Source: Flavobacteriaceae bacterium (GTDB taxonomy: Bacteria; Bacteroidota; Bacteroidia; Flavobacteriales; Flavobacteriaceae). Taken from it: a stretch of DNA of 64,000 bases. Positions 43,452-52,310 of this stretch are shown one piece after another. The translations under genes were made by a program, and so were the position numbers. Location: positions 558,001 through 622,000 of the forward strand of contig JADGEL010000001.1 in the NCBI GenBank assembly GCA_016744415.1. Reading direction: 5' to 3'. The stretch's first letter is position 1. Each line of letters begins with the position of its first letter. The notes below the pieces were generated by a model. It ran no database searches. It was given only the letters and a program-made list of their open reading frames with translations, and was not told the DNA's origin.

Positions 43452-43459
43452 CAAAGATA
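43452..43459 (-). promoter_or_regulatory. -7 promoter box (TATCTTTG) for gltX
   Basis: The minus strand reads TATCTTTG followed by C, 28 bases before the ATG. The -33 element is unclear. Confidence 0.5.
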
Positions 43460-43498
43460 CTATTTGGGATTGAAAATAGTATTTTTATCAATTAATAA

Positions 43499-46400
43499 AT
43501 GAGCAATTTCCAAAACATACAAACTAAATTACAGGCATTCGTTAAAAAGTATTATAAAAACGAACTGATTAAAGGGTTGATTTTATTTTCAGCTTTTGGG
43601 TTATTGTATTTTATTTTCACTTTGTTTGTTGAATATATTTTTTGGTTACAACCACTTTTTAGAACCTTATTATTTTGGTTTTTTATTTTAGTTGAGCTTT
43701 CGTTTTTAGTAAAATATATTTTACTGCCTATTTCTAAATTGATAGGATTAAAAGAAGGGATTTCTACCAAAGATGCCGCGTTGATAATTGGAAAACACTT
43801 TAAAGAAGTTGATGATAAATTGCTGAATGTTTTACAGCTACAACAAGAAACAAGTCAATCGGATTTATTGTTGGCGAGTATTGAGCAAAAATCAAGAAAC
43901 TTAGAACCTATTCCTTTTAAAAAAGCGATTGATTTTAAAACAAATAGAAAATATTTAAAGTATTTATCTATACCAATTTTTATTTGGTTGTTGACTTTTA
44001 TTTCTGGAAACAGTTCGTTGTTTACTGAAAGTTATGACCGTGTGGTACATCATCAAACTGCTTATGAGCCACCAGCACCTTTTATATTTATTATTCAAAA
44101 TAATAATCTTAATGTGATTGAAGGTAAATCATTTACCATTCAGATTAAAACGGAAGGAAATACAATTCCTGAAGATGTAATAATTCATCTTAATAATCAG
44201 AACTATTTTGCTCAGAATAAAGGATTGGGTCAATTTGAATATTCGTTTTCTTCTGTTCAAAAACCAATTTCTTTTTTTGTTGAGTCTAATGGGGTTAGAT
44301 CTAAAGAATATCACATTACTGTAATTCCAACTCCTATAATTATAGGTTTTGAAATGCTGTTAGATTATCCATCTTATACTCAAAAGAAAGATGAATTGAT
44401 AAAAAATACCGGAAATGCTATTGTGCCCCAAGGGACAAAAGTTACGTGGAAATTAAAAGGAAGAAATACAGATGCTGTTTCTTTTAATTCAGATGAATCA
44501 AGAAAATTTAATTTAAAATCACCCAATGAATTTGAGTTTGAAAAGAAAATATTTAAAAAATTAGAATATCAAATAGCTACGTCTAACAGTCAATTACAGA
44601 ACTATGAGTCTTTAAATTTTATACTTGAAGTAATAGTAGATGGGTTTCCTAAAATTTATGTTAGGTCAGACATTGATTCAATTACTAGAGGTTCCGTTCA
44701 GTTTGTTGGGCAACTTTCTGATGATTATGGATTGCAAAAATTAAGAATAGTATATTATGATAAAAAAAAATCTTTAATACATAAAGAATTAGAGTTGCCA
44801 ATTCAAAAATTGAATTTTGAAGAATTTTATTATGTTTTTCCTATGGGAATTGAATTGCAAGAAGGAGTTGCTTATGATTTTTATTTTGAAGTTTTTGACA
44901 ATGATGGAGTGAATGGAAGTAAATCGACTAAGAGCACTACTTTTTCATATTATAAGAAGACAGAGTTAGAATTGAAAGAACAAGTCTTAGAAGATCAAAA
45001 GGAATCAATTTCTGATTTAGAAAAATCGATTGAGAAAAGTAAAGAGGTAAAAGAGGAGTTTCAAAAACTAGAAGAATCTCTTCATAATAAATCGGAGATG
45101 AATTGGAATGATCAAAAGAAATTAGAGAGTTTTATACAGCGTCAGGAGCAATATGAAAATATGATGCAGCGCCAAACTGAAGAAATTGATCAAAACCTAG
45201 AGGAGCAACCTAAGAGTGAAAATGAGGTGTTAGAGAGTAAAAAAGAAGAAATTCAGAAGCGATTAAAAGAAGTTAAAGAATTAGCAAAGCAAGAACAGCT
45301 TAGAGAAGAATTAAATAAGCTAGCTGAAAAATTAGATAAAGAAGAATTAACTAAAAAGCTAAAAAAGCTTACTGAAAATAACTGCCAAAACGAACGCAAC
45401 TTAGAGCGTATTTTAGAATTAACTAAACGATTTTACGTCGAACAAAAAGCAAATCAGATTCAAGAAAAATTAGAAAATTTATCTAAAAAACAAGATGAGT
45501 TGGCAGATGAAAAAGAGAATTCGTCAGAAAAACAAAAAGAGCTGAAAGAAGAGTTTAAAGATATAAAAGAGGAATTGGATGCTTTAGATAAAGAGAATGA
45601 AAGTTTACTAAAACCGATGGACTTACCTAAAACTGAGAAAGAGGAAAAAGCTATTGATGAAGATCAAAAGTCTGCTATAGAAAAATTAGAGGAATCAGAA
45701 TCAAATGATGAGAATAAGGATTCAGAGAGCAAATCAGAAGAGAATAAAAAATATGCAAGTAAAAAGCAAAAAACAGCTGCTCAAAAAATGAAACAAATGA
45801 GCCAGAAAATGAAACAATCTATGAAGTCTATGCAGGGAGAGAGTATGGATGAAGATATTGAAATGTTACGAGCTATTTTAGAAAACTTATTAGCATTCTC
45901 TTTTCAACAAGAAGAATTGATGAATGATTTTTCAGCGATTGATAATGCACATCCCGATTTTTCGAACAAATTAAAACAACAGCATGTTTTAAAAGAATAT
46001 TTTGAGCATATTGATGACAGTTTATATACCCTGTCTATGCGTCAACCAAAAATTGGAACTACGATTTTTAAGGATTTGTCAGATGCTCATTATCATTTAG
46101 ATGAAGCCTTAAACCATTTTACTGAAAATCAATTTGATGTTGGTATTTCTGATCAACAATTTGTGATGACAGCTGCAAATAATATTGCATATTTATTGAG
46201 TAATATTTTAAATAGTATGCAAAATGCTAATCCATCGATGGGGCAAGGTCAAGGCGATTCTTTCGGATTACCTGATATTATACAAAAGCAGGAAGATGCT
46301 ATTGGTAAAATGAAAGAGGGTCTAAAGGAAGGAGAAAAACCAGGGGATAAAAATGGAGAAAAAGGGGCGGAAGGGAAAGAAGGTGAAGGCAAAAACGGAA

Positions 46401-46852
46401 ATAAACCTAGTAATAGTCAAGGGGAACAAATGAATGGTGAATTGTATGAAATATATAAACAGCAAGTTCAGTTACGTCAGCTTTTAGAAGATACATTAAA
46501 AGATAAAAAGAGTATTGGTAAGGGAGTAGGGGAAGAAGCTTTGAAACAGATGGAGCAATTAGAGCAAGATCTTTTAGAAAAGGGATTTACAAATGAAACA
46601 CTTCAAAAAATGATGCAGATGAAGCATCAATTATTAAAATTGCAAGAAGCTACTCAAGAGCAAGGAATAGATTTAAAACGTAAATCAGATACAAATCAGA
46701 CTCAGTTTGAGAACAGAACCATAAAAGAGATAGATGTTTCTAAACTATGGTATAATCAAAATGAAATTTTAAATAGACAATCACTACCTTTGCGCGCTCA
46801 GTATAAAAAGAAAGTACAAGAATATTTTAAAGCAAATGATAGTATTCAATAA
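43499..46852 (+). CDS. DUF4175 family membrane protein with long coiled coil
   Basis: A 1117-residue protein typical of the DUF4175 family. Two to three N-terminal membrane segments (within residues 20-90) and another near 155-165 anchor it; an Ig-like extracytoplasmic part follows. Then comes a very long Glu/Lys/Gln-rich coiled coil (about 490-780), with repeats such as KMKQMSQKMKQSMKSMQG. A Gly/Glu/Lys-rich low-complexity stretch (KPGDKNGEKGAEGKEGEGKN) precedes the C-terminal helix bundle. Function unknown. Its 3-prime end overlaps ybeY by 17 bases. Confidence 0.9.
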   Translation: MSNFQNIQTKLQAFVKKYYKNELIKGLILFSAFGLLYFIFTLFVEYIFWLQPLFRTLLFWFFILVELSFLVKYILLPISKLIGLKEGISTKDAALIIGKHFKEVDDKLLNVLQLQQETSQSDLLLASIEQKSRNLEPIPFKKAIDFKTNRKYLKYLSIPIFIWLLTFISGNSSLFTESYDRVVHHQTAYEPPAPFIFIIQNNNLNVIEGKSFTIQIKTEGNTIPEDVIIHLNNQNYFAQNKGLGQFEYSFSSVQKPISFFVESNGVRSKEYHITVIPTPIIIGFEMLLDYPSYTQKKDELIKNTGNAIVPQGTKVTWKLKGRNTDAVSFNSDESRKFNLKSPNEFEFEKKIFKKLEYQIATSNSQLQNYESLNFILEVIVDGFPKIYVRSDIDSITRGSVQFVGQLSDDYGLQKLRIVYYDKKKSLIHKELELPIQKLNFEEFYYVFPMGIELQEGVAYDFYFEVFDNDGVNGSKSTKSTTFSYYKKTELELKEQVLEDQKESISDLEKSIEKSKEVKEEFQKLEESLHNKSEMNWNDQKKLESFIQRQEQYENMMQRQTEEIDQNLEEQPKSENEVLESKKEEIQKRLKEVKELAKQEQLREELNKLAEKLDKEELTKKLKKLTENNCQNERNLERILELTKRFYVEQKANQIQEKLENLSKKQDELADEKENSSEKQKELKEEFKDIKEELDALDKENESLLKPMDLPKTEKEEKAIDEDQKSAIEKLEESESNDENKDSESKSEENKKYASKKQKTAAQKMKQMSQKMKQSMKSMQGESMDEDIEMLRAILENLLAFSFQQEELMNDFSAIDNAHPDFSNKLKQQHVLKEYFEHIDDSLYTLSMRQPKIGTTIFKDLSDAHYHLDEALNHFTENQFDVGISDQQFVMTAANNIAYLLSNILNSMQNANPSMGQGQGDSFGLPDIIQKQEDAIGKMKEGLKEGEKPGDKNGEKGAEGKEGEGKNGNKPSNSQGEQMNGELYEIYKQQVQLRQLLEDTLKDKKSIGKGVGEEALKQMEQLEQDLLEKGFTNETLQKMMQMKHQLLKLQEATQEQGIDLKRKSDTNQTQFENRTIKEIDVSKLWYNQNEILNRQSLPLRAQYKKKVQEYFKANDSIQ

Positions 46853-47249
46853 CGAAATAGAATTTACGCTTGATAATCAAGATAATTTAAGCCAGTGGAT
46901 TACTCAAACAATTGATAAAGAGGGGTTTAAAACAGGTGAATTGAATTATATATTTTGTTCTGACGACCAATTGTTAAAAAAAAATATAGAATTTTTAAAT
47001 CATAATACTTTTACTGATATTATTAGTTTTGATTACACAATGGGTAAATTGATATCCGGAGATATTTTTATTTCTATAGACCGTGTTACCGAAAATGCTA
47101 GCTCGTTCAAAACTTCATTTCAAGATGAACTAAACCGCGTTATGATTCATGGGGTATTACATTATTGTGGGTATAAAGACAAAACAGACGAAGACAAATC
47201 TTTAATGCGTAGTAAAGAGGATTATTACTTAACTTTGCGAAAATTTTAA
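46836..47249 (+). CDS. ybeY: endoribonuclease YbeY (rRNA maturation)
   Basis: A 137-residue YbeY. The metal site is HGVLHYCGYKDKTDED; the canonical HGxLHLxGYDH third histidine is replaced by Asp (GYKDK), as I recall from other Bacteroidota. It matures the 3-prime end of 16S rRNA and takes part in ribosome quality control. The start overlaps the end of DUF4175 by 17 bases, so translation is probably coupled, and mnmG follows after 23 bases that hold a parS-like site. Confidence 0.94.
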   Translation: MIVFNNEIEFTLDNQDNLSQWITQTIDKEGFKTGELNYIFCSDDQLLKKNIEFLNHNTFTDIISFDYTMGKLISGDIFISIDRVTENASSFKTSFQDELNRVMIHGVLHYCGYKDKTDEDKSLMRSKEDYYLTLRKF

Positions 47250-47254
47250 AACTA

Positions 47255-47270
47255 AGTTTCACGTGGAACA
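47255..47270 (-). promoter_or_regulatory. parS-like centromere site 1 (upstream of mnmG)
   Basis: The minus strand reads TGTTCCACGTGAAACT, matching 15 of 16 bases of the ParB site TGTTNCACGTGAAACA. It fills the gap between ybeY and mnmG. A second identical site lies at 49150-49165. Confidence 0.85.
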
Positions 47271-47272
47271 CT

Positions 47273-49150
47273 ATGAGTATTTATAAAACAACATATGATG
47301 TTATTGTAGTTGGAGGGGGACATGCAGGAAGTGAGGCGGCAGCTGCAGCAGCGAATCTAGGAGCGCACACTTTATTAATAACAATGAGCTTGCAAAATAT
47401 TGCTCAGATGAGCTGTAACCCCGCTATGGGAGGTATTGCGAAAGGTCAAATTGTAAGAGAAATCGATGCTTTAGGTGGTTATAGCGGAATTATAACCGAC
47501 AAAACAGCAATTCAATTTAAGATGCTCAACAAATCTAAAGGACCTGCAATGTGGAGTCCGAGAGCGCAAAGTGATCGTATGCGTTTTGCAGAAGAGTGGC
47601 GCTATCAATTAGAAAATATCGACAACTTAGATCTGTTTCAAGATTCTGTTAATGGATTATTGTTTAATGATAATAAAATTATTGGTGTTAAAACAGCTTT
47701 AGGAATTGAGATAAAATCTAAAACCGTAATAGTAACAGCAGGAACATTTCTAAATGGCTTGATTCATATTGGAGAAAAGACTTTTGGAGGTGGTAGAGCT
47801 GGTGAAAGTGCTTCAACTGGAATTACTGAAGATTTAGTTGCAAAAGGATTTGAATCTGGAAGGATGAAAACCGGAACACCACCACGAGTGGATGCAAGAT
47901 CGTTAGATTTTTCTAAAATGATCGAGCAGCCAGGAGATGAAAACCCTGTCAAGTTTTCTTATCTAAAAGAAATTAAACCCCTGACAAATCAACGCTCTTG
48001 TTTTATGACATATACTTCTTTAGAAGTGCATGATTTATTACGTGAAGGTTTTGACAGATCTCCTATGTTTAGTGGTCGTATTAAAAGTACTGGCCCTAGA
48101 TATTGTCCCTCGATAGAAGATAAAATTGATCGTTTTGCGAGTAAAGAAAGGCATCAAATTTTTGTAGAACCTGAGGGATGGAAAACGAATGAAATATATG
48201 TGAATGGTTTCTCTACTTCATTACCAGATGACATTCAGGATTTAGCTTTAAGAAAAGTTGCAGGTTTTGAAAAAGTCAAATTTTTAAGATATGGCTATGC
48301 GATAGAATACGATTATTTTCCACCTACACAATTAAAACATACTTTAGAAACAAAGTTGATAGAAAACCTTTATTTCGCAGGCCAAATTAATGGAACTACA
48401 GGTTATGAAGAAGCAGGAGCCCAAGGATTGATGGCAGGTATAAATGCTGCTTTGAAAGTTCAAAATAAAGAATCATTTATTTTAAAAAGAGACGAGGCTT
48501 ATATTGGAGTTTTAATTGATGACTTAATTACAAAAGGAACAGATGAGCCTTATAGAATGTTTACTTCCCGTGCAGAATATAGAACGTTATTAAGACAAGA
48601 TAATGCTGATTTACGATTGACGAAAAAAGGATATAAATTAGGTTTAGCAAGCCAGGAAAGAATGGATCGAGTAGAAGAAAAGAAATTTAAAACAGATTTG
48701 TTTGCTCAATTTTTAAATGAAACAAGTGTACTACCAGAGGAGGTAAATCAAGTTTTAGAGGAAAGAAATACTGCGGTTATTTCACAACCAATGAAGATGA
48801 TTAGAATTGCATCTAGACCTCAAATCTCTCTTTCTGATTTAAAAATTTTACCAAAGCTTGTAGAGTTTATTAAAGATAATAATATTGATTTTGAGGTAGA
48901 AGAACAGGCCGAAATTCACGTAAAATATGCTGGATACATAGCTAAGGAAAAGAACAATGCTGATAAGCTAAACCGTTTAGAGAATGTTAAAATCCCTGAT
49001 AGTTTCGACTATGCTAAACTAAAATCTGTTTCAATTGAAGCAAAACAAAAACTAAATAAGATTAAACCAACAACCATTGCACAGGCAAGCAGAATAAGCG
49101 GGGTTTCTCCAAGTGATGTTTCTGTTTTATTAGTTTATCTTGGGCGTTAA
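47273..49150 (+). CDS. mnmG: tRNA uridine-5-carboxymethylaminomethyl(34) synthesis enzyme MnmG
   Basis: A 625-residue MnmG (GidA). The FAD-binding motif is VVGGGHAGSEAAAAAA near the N-terminus. Other signatures are MSCNPAMGGIAKGQIVREID, MKTGTPPRVDARSLDF and GQINGTTGYEEAGAQGLMAG. With MnmE it adds the carboxymethylaminomethyl group at wobble uridine 34 of several tRNAs. mnmG lies near oriC in many bacteria, and two parS-like sites flank this copy exactly. Confidence 0.98.
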   Translation: MSIYKTTYDVIVVGGGHAGSEAAAAAANLGAHTLLITMSLQNIAQMSCNPAMGGIAKGQIVREIDALGGYSGIITDKTAIQFKMLNKSKGPAMWSPRAQSDRMRFAEEWRYQLENIDNLDLFQDSVNGLLFNDNKIIGVKTALGIEIKSKTVIVTAGTFLNGLIHIGEKTFGGGRAGESASTGITEDLVAKGFESGRMKTGTPPRVDARSLDFSKMIEQPGDENPVKFSYLKEIKPLTNQRSCFMTYTSLEVHDLLREGFDRSPMFSGRIKSTGPRYCPSIEDKIDRFASKERHQIFVEPEGWKTNEIYVNGFSTSLPDDIQDLALRKVAGFEKVKFLRYGYAIEYDYFPPTQLKHTLETKLIENLYFAGQINGTTGYEEAGAQGLMAGINAALKVQNKESFILKRDEAYIGVLIDDLITKGTDEPYRMFTSRAEYRTLLRQDNADLRLTKKGYKLGLASQERMDRVEEKKFKTDLFAQFLNETSVLPEEVNQVLEERNTAVISQPMKMIRIASRPQISLSDLKILPKLVEFIKDNNIDFEVEEQAEIHVKYAGYIAKEKNNADKLNRLENVKIPDSFDYAKLKSVSIEAKQKLNKIKPTTIAQASRISGVSPSDVSVLLVYLGR

Positions 49151-49165
49151 GTTTCACGTGGAACA
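49150..49165 (-). promoter_or_regulatory. parS-like centromere site 2 (downstream of mnmG)
   Basis: The minus strand reads TGTTCCACGTGAAACT again, identical to site 1 over 16 bases. It begins on the last base of the mnmG stop codon and lies in the short gap before the membrane protein gene. Confidence 0.85.
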
Positions 49166-49172
49166 AGTTTAA

Positions 49173-49649
49173 ATGAAATCAATGACACAAGTTATTTTTA
49201 AGCAAGACAAGCCAACAACAGTTATAATGTTAGGAGTGCTTTTAGTATTACTTTCAATAATTTCTACCTCAAGCCTAGTGGATTTTATTTTTCTTTTTTT
49301 AATTGCATTGTTGCTTTTAGGATATAGAGTATCTTATAGAATCTCTAAAGATTATAACAATAAAAAAATTATTTCCCTTTTTTGGATACCATTAATAATA
49401 ATGAAATTGGATATTATTTATCCTGATTATATATCGGTATTTGGAGCTAATTTTTCTAAAAGAAATGATTGGGGTCCAGTTTCTGCAATTGGCACTAACT
49501 CTAATGCAGATAAATTTGTTGTTAGATTATTTAAAGAAAGTGAGAAATTCACTCTTTTCAAAACAGGAAAATATGAAGAGGCTAGGTATTTAGCAAGACA
49601 ATTAAGTGGCGTGTTGGAAGTAGAATTAGTAGATAAAATAGACAACTAA
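49173..49649 (+). CDS. small membrane protein of unknown function
   Basis: A 158-residue protein with two hydrophobic segments in the first third (TVIMLGVLLVLLSIIST and FIFLFLIALLLLGY) and a probable soluble C-terminal domain (KFVVRLFKESEKFTLFKTGK, EEARYLARQLSGVLEVEL), somewhat like a small PH-type domain. I do not recognise a named family. It follows mnmG after 22 bases containing parS site 2 and precedes a methyltransferase by 4 bases. Confidence 0.8.
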   Translation: MKSMTQVIFKQDKPTTVIMLGVLLVLLSIISTSSLVDFIFLFLIALLLLGYRVSYRISKDYNNKKIISLFWIPLIIMKLDIIYPDYISVFGANFSKRNDWGPVSAIGTNSNADKFVVRLFKESEKFTLFKTGKYEEARYLARQLSGVLEVELVDKIDN

Positions 49650-49653
49650 ATTT

Positions 49654-50538
49654 ATGATAAAAAACACAAGTTATAGCTTTAATATTGATTTTTCAATGCT
49701 ATATTTAAAATGTTTAGATCATACAGTTTCGAATGAAGAATTTGAATTATTGTTGGATGAAACTTTAGAAATGCTCGTTACCACTCCCCAGCCTTCTATC
49801 AAAAATCTAGGAAAGTATTATGAAAGTGAGTCTTATATTTCTCATACAGATTCTAAAGGCTCTTTTATTGATAGGGTATACCAATTTGTGAAGATTTTTA
49901 CCATTTCAAAAAAGGTAAGATTAATTACAGATTTTTCGAATTTAAATGATACTAATAATTCCCTGTTAGACATTGGGTGTGGTACGGGAGATTTTCTCGT
50001 TGCGAGTCAAAAAAAAGGATTTTCGGTTGTTGGGATAGAACCAAATGAAAAGGCAAGACAATTAACAAGCTCCAAATTAAAAACTACAATTTATAAAGAT
50101 ATTTCTGAAATTTCTTCTGAACAGTTTGATTGCATAACGATGTGGCACGTGTTGGAACATGTTCCAAACTTATTCGATTATATTTCAAAATTAAAGAGCT
50201 TGTTAAAACCAAATGGAATCTTAATTGTAGCTGTTCCAAATTATAAAAGTTTTGACGCTAATTATTATGGTAAGTTTTGGGCGGCTTATGATGTACCTAG
50301 ACATTTATGGCATTTTTCTCAAAAGTCTATAAAACTACTTTTTAAGAAAGAAAATATGAAAGTGATTAAAACCAAACCAATGTTGTTTGATTCTTTTTAT
50401 GTTTCTCTTTTAAGTGAGAAGTATAAAAATGGAAAATCAAATCCACTGAAAGCTTTTTTAGTAGGGTTGAAATCTAACTTAAAGGCAAAACAAACTTCAG
50501 AGTATTCTTCTCTAAAATACATCATCAAAAACGATTAA
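49654..50538 (+). CDS. class I SAM-dependent methyltransferase
   Basis: A 294-residue methyltransferase with SAM motif I LLDIGCGTGDFLVASQKKG, the acidic residue VGIEPNE after strand 2, and the post-I motif DCITMWHVLEHVPNLFDYI typical of the Methyltransf_11/23 (UbiG-like) group. An N-terminal extension of about 100 residues is present. Substrate unknown. Only 4 bases follow the membrane protein gene, so they are coupled. Confidence 0.92.
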   Translation: MIKNTSYSFNIDFSMLYLKCLDHTVSNEEFELLLDETLEMLVTTPQPSIKNLGKYYESESYISHTDSKGSFIDRVYQFVKIFTISKKVRLITDFSNLNDTNNSLLDIGCGTGDFLVASQKKGFSVVGIEPNEKARQLTSSKLKTTIYKDISEISSEQFDCITMWHVLEHVPNLFDYISKLKSLLKPNGILIVAVPNYKSFDANYYGKFWAAYDVPRHLWHFSQKSIKLLFKKENMKVIKTKPMLFDSFYVSLLSEKYKNGKSNPLKAFLVGLKSNLKAKQTSEYSSLKYIIKND

Positions 50539-50684
50539 TTATCATTTTAAGAAACGCTTGTTAATGCAAAAAGCGCTTTACAACACAATACTCCTTTAAA
50601 AAGACAGAGGCCTGCAGAGAGCATTAAAAAACAATATTTATAATAAAAATTATATATTAACAAATATATTTTAATAAATAAATA

Positions 50685-51080
50685 CTATTGTAGTAAAATT
50701 AGGACAAAAATATTGATGATAAAGTAAACGGCAAGTGTCATGGCACCAGCATAATCTTTTGCTAACCTTTGTCCAATTAACATAAATATTAATGAGATTG
50801 CAGATATTTCGGCACCCAATAAAGCGATTGATTTTCCTCCTTCAGAAACTAACTCATAAATTCCGAATCCCATCAACAGGCTTGCAATAATTTCCATTGC
50901 TAAAATTGTTCCTACTAACATAGGCACCATATTTTTTAAAGGTGAATTTTTAAAGTGATCGGTAATAAAACGAACATTCCCTTTCCAGTCAGTAATTTTA
51001 TCAATTCCAGATTGTAAAAAAGTAACAATTAAAAAAAGTAAGGTTAAAATTTCAGCAGGATAGTTTTGTAGTAGTGTCAT
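50685..51080 (-). CDS. DoxX-like family membrane protein
   Basis: A 131-residue protein with four hydrophobic helices (ILTLLFLIVTFLQSGIDKI, VGTILAMEIIASLLMGFGIY, SIALLGAEISAISLIFMLIG, MTLAVYFIINIFVLILLQ), the DoxX layout. Function of this subgroup is unknown. It follows holB after 3 bases, so it is co-transcribed. Confidence 0.85.
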   Translation of the reverse strand: MTLLQNYPAEILTLLFLIVTFLQSGIDKITDWKGNVRFITDHFKNSPLKNMVPMLVGTILAMEIIASLLMGFGIYELVSEGGKSIALLGAEISAISLIFMLIGQRLAKDYAGAMTLAVYFIINIFVLILLQ

Positions 51081-51083
51081 ATT

Positions 51084-52226
51084 TTATTCTTTAGCGTGTA
51101 ATAATCTTGTTAGTTTAATTGATAAATCTAATAAAATAATTTTAGCATTTCCGTTGCGCTCAATATGATAAATAGCATCGTTTAACTCCTTATCAATTTC
51201 CATAATATTAGATCCGTGTACAAAAGGAGCAAACTTGTTTAAGTTAAAACCAGAAGTTTTTGTTTCAAGAAACACTAAATTGTTTGCCTTATAATTTAGC
51301 AATAATGTTTGTCTAAAAAATTGCAAACAGTAATTTAAAAATCGTTTTTGAGTTTCTCTTCCTGTTTTTGAAATGCTATCACTCCATCCAATTAGCTCAT
51401 TAATTACCGAAGCATTTCCTTTGGCTTTAAAAGCGGCACGGATCCAAGTAATAAACCATTCTTCAAAAACAAAATCAGAGGAATCATTATTTAAAATATG
51501 AAGTGCTTTATTAAAATTACCATCACATTGATGTGCAATTTTTTGAGCTTCATTTTCTGTAATATTTTCTTTTACAATTAACCCAGAAACGATATCATTT
51601 TCACTTAATACTGGAAAATGTAATACTTGACAACGAGAGCGAATTGTACCAATAATTTGTTCCTCATTTTCGGTAATCAATATAAAAACAGTTTTTTCAG
51701 GCGGCTCTTCAATCAGTTTTAGTAATTTATTAGATGCAGATATATTCATCTTTTCTGCCATCCAAATAATCATCACCTTAAATCCACCTTCATATGATTT
51801 TAACAGTAGAGATTTTACGATAGATTCTGCTTCGTGGACACTAATATTACCTTGCTTGTTTTCAACACCAATAAATTGCAACCAATTAAATAAATTTCCA
51901 AAGGGTTGTTCATTGATAAACTGTCTCCACTCTTCAATAAAAAGATTACTAATAGGTTTTTTTGGAGATTTAACCTTATCGTTATTTGTAACAGGAAAAG
52001 CAAAATGCAGATCAGGATGTGCTAAATTATCACACTTTAAATTACAAGCCTTACTATTCTCATTTGTGCTACAAATTAAATATTGGGCATATGCAATAGC
52101 AGTTGTTAGTGTTCCAGAACCTTCTTTACCAACAAACAATTGTGCATGAGGAATTCGACCTTTTTCTGCCGATTGCTGCAAATGGTTTTTAATATGTTCT
52201 TGCCCTAGAATTTCTGAGAAATGCAT
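51084..52226 (-). CDS. holB: DNA polymerase III subunit delta-prime
   Basis: The start is set at MHFSEILGQEHIKNHLQQS, giving 380 residues; an upstream in-frame ATG would include the promoter region. The AAA+ fold is visible, but the P-loop is degenerate (GKEGSGTLTTA, the Lys replaced), as expected for the non-ATP-binding delta-prime subunit. Sensor and zinc-like segments are CSTNENSKACNLKC and LLKLIEEPPEKTVFILI. It is part of the clamp loader. A TATATTTG box lies only five bases upstream, suggesting a nearly leaderless transcript. Confidence 0.93.
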   Translation of the reverse strand: MHFSEILGQEHIKNHLQQSAEKGRIPHAQLFVGKEGSGTLTTAIAYAQYLICSTNENSKACNLKCDNLAHPDLHFAFPVTNNDKVKSPKKPISNLFIEEWRQFINEQPFGNLFNWLQFIGVENKQGNISVHEAESIVKSLLLKSYEGGFKVMIIWMAEKMNISASNKLLKLIEEPPEKTVFILITENEEQIIGTIRSRCQVLHFPVLSENDIVSGLIVKENITENEAQKIAHQCDGNFNKALHILNNDSSDFVFEEWFITWIRAAFKAKGNASVINELIGWSDSISKTGRETQKRFLNYCLQFFRQTLLLNYKANNLVFLETKTSGFNLNKFAPFVHGSNIMEIDKELNDAIYHIERNGNAKIILLDLSIKLTRLLHAKE

Positions 52227-52230
52227 TGCA

Positions 52231-52238
52231 CAAATATA
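52231..52238 (-). promoter_or_regulatory. -7 promoter box (TATATTTG) for holB
   Basis: The minus strand reads TATATTTG, 4 bases before the ATG; TTTG lies 15 bases further upstream (52254-52257). A start about four bases after the box would leave almost no leader. Confidence 0.5.
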
Positions 52239-52273
52239 ACAAAATCGGATTAGCAAAGAGCACCTATAATCAC

Positions 52274-52281
52274 TATCTTTG
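52274..52281 (+). promoter_or_regulatory. -7 promoter box (TATCTTTG) for pgk
   Basis: TATCTTTG followed by C, 29 bases before the pgk ATG; divergent from the holB box in the same gap. -33 unclear. Confidence 0.5.
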
Positions 52282-52310
52282 CATTCCTTTAAATTGAAAA
52301 ACACACAGCA

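Noticed and set aside
50152-50167. 16-base perfect palindrome TTGGAACATGTTCCAA
   Set aside because: It lies within the methyltransferase coding sequence. About one 16-base palindrome is expected by chance in 64 kb, so no site is claimed.
50539-50684. Gap between the methyltransferase and DoxX genes with AAAGCGCTTT palindrome
   Set aside because: A 10-base palindrome is common by chance; no promoter, T run or coding frame was found. Nothing supportable in this gap.
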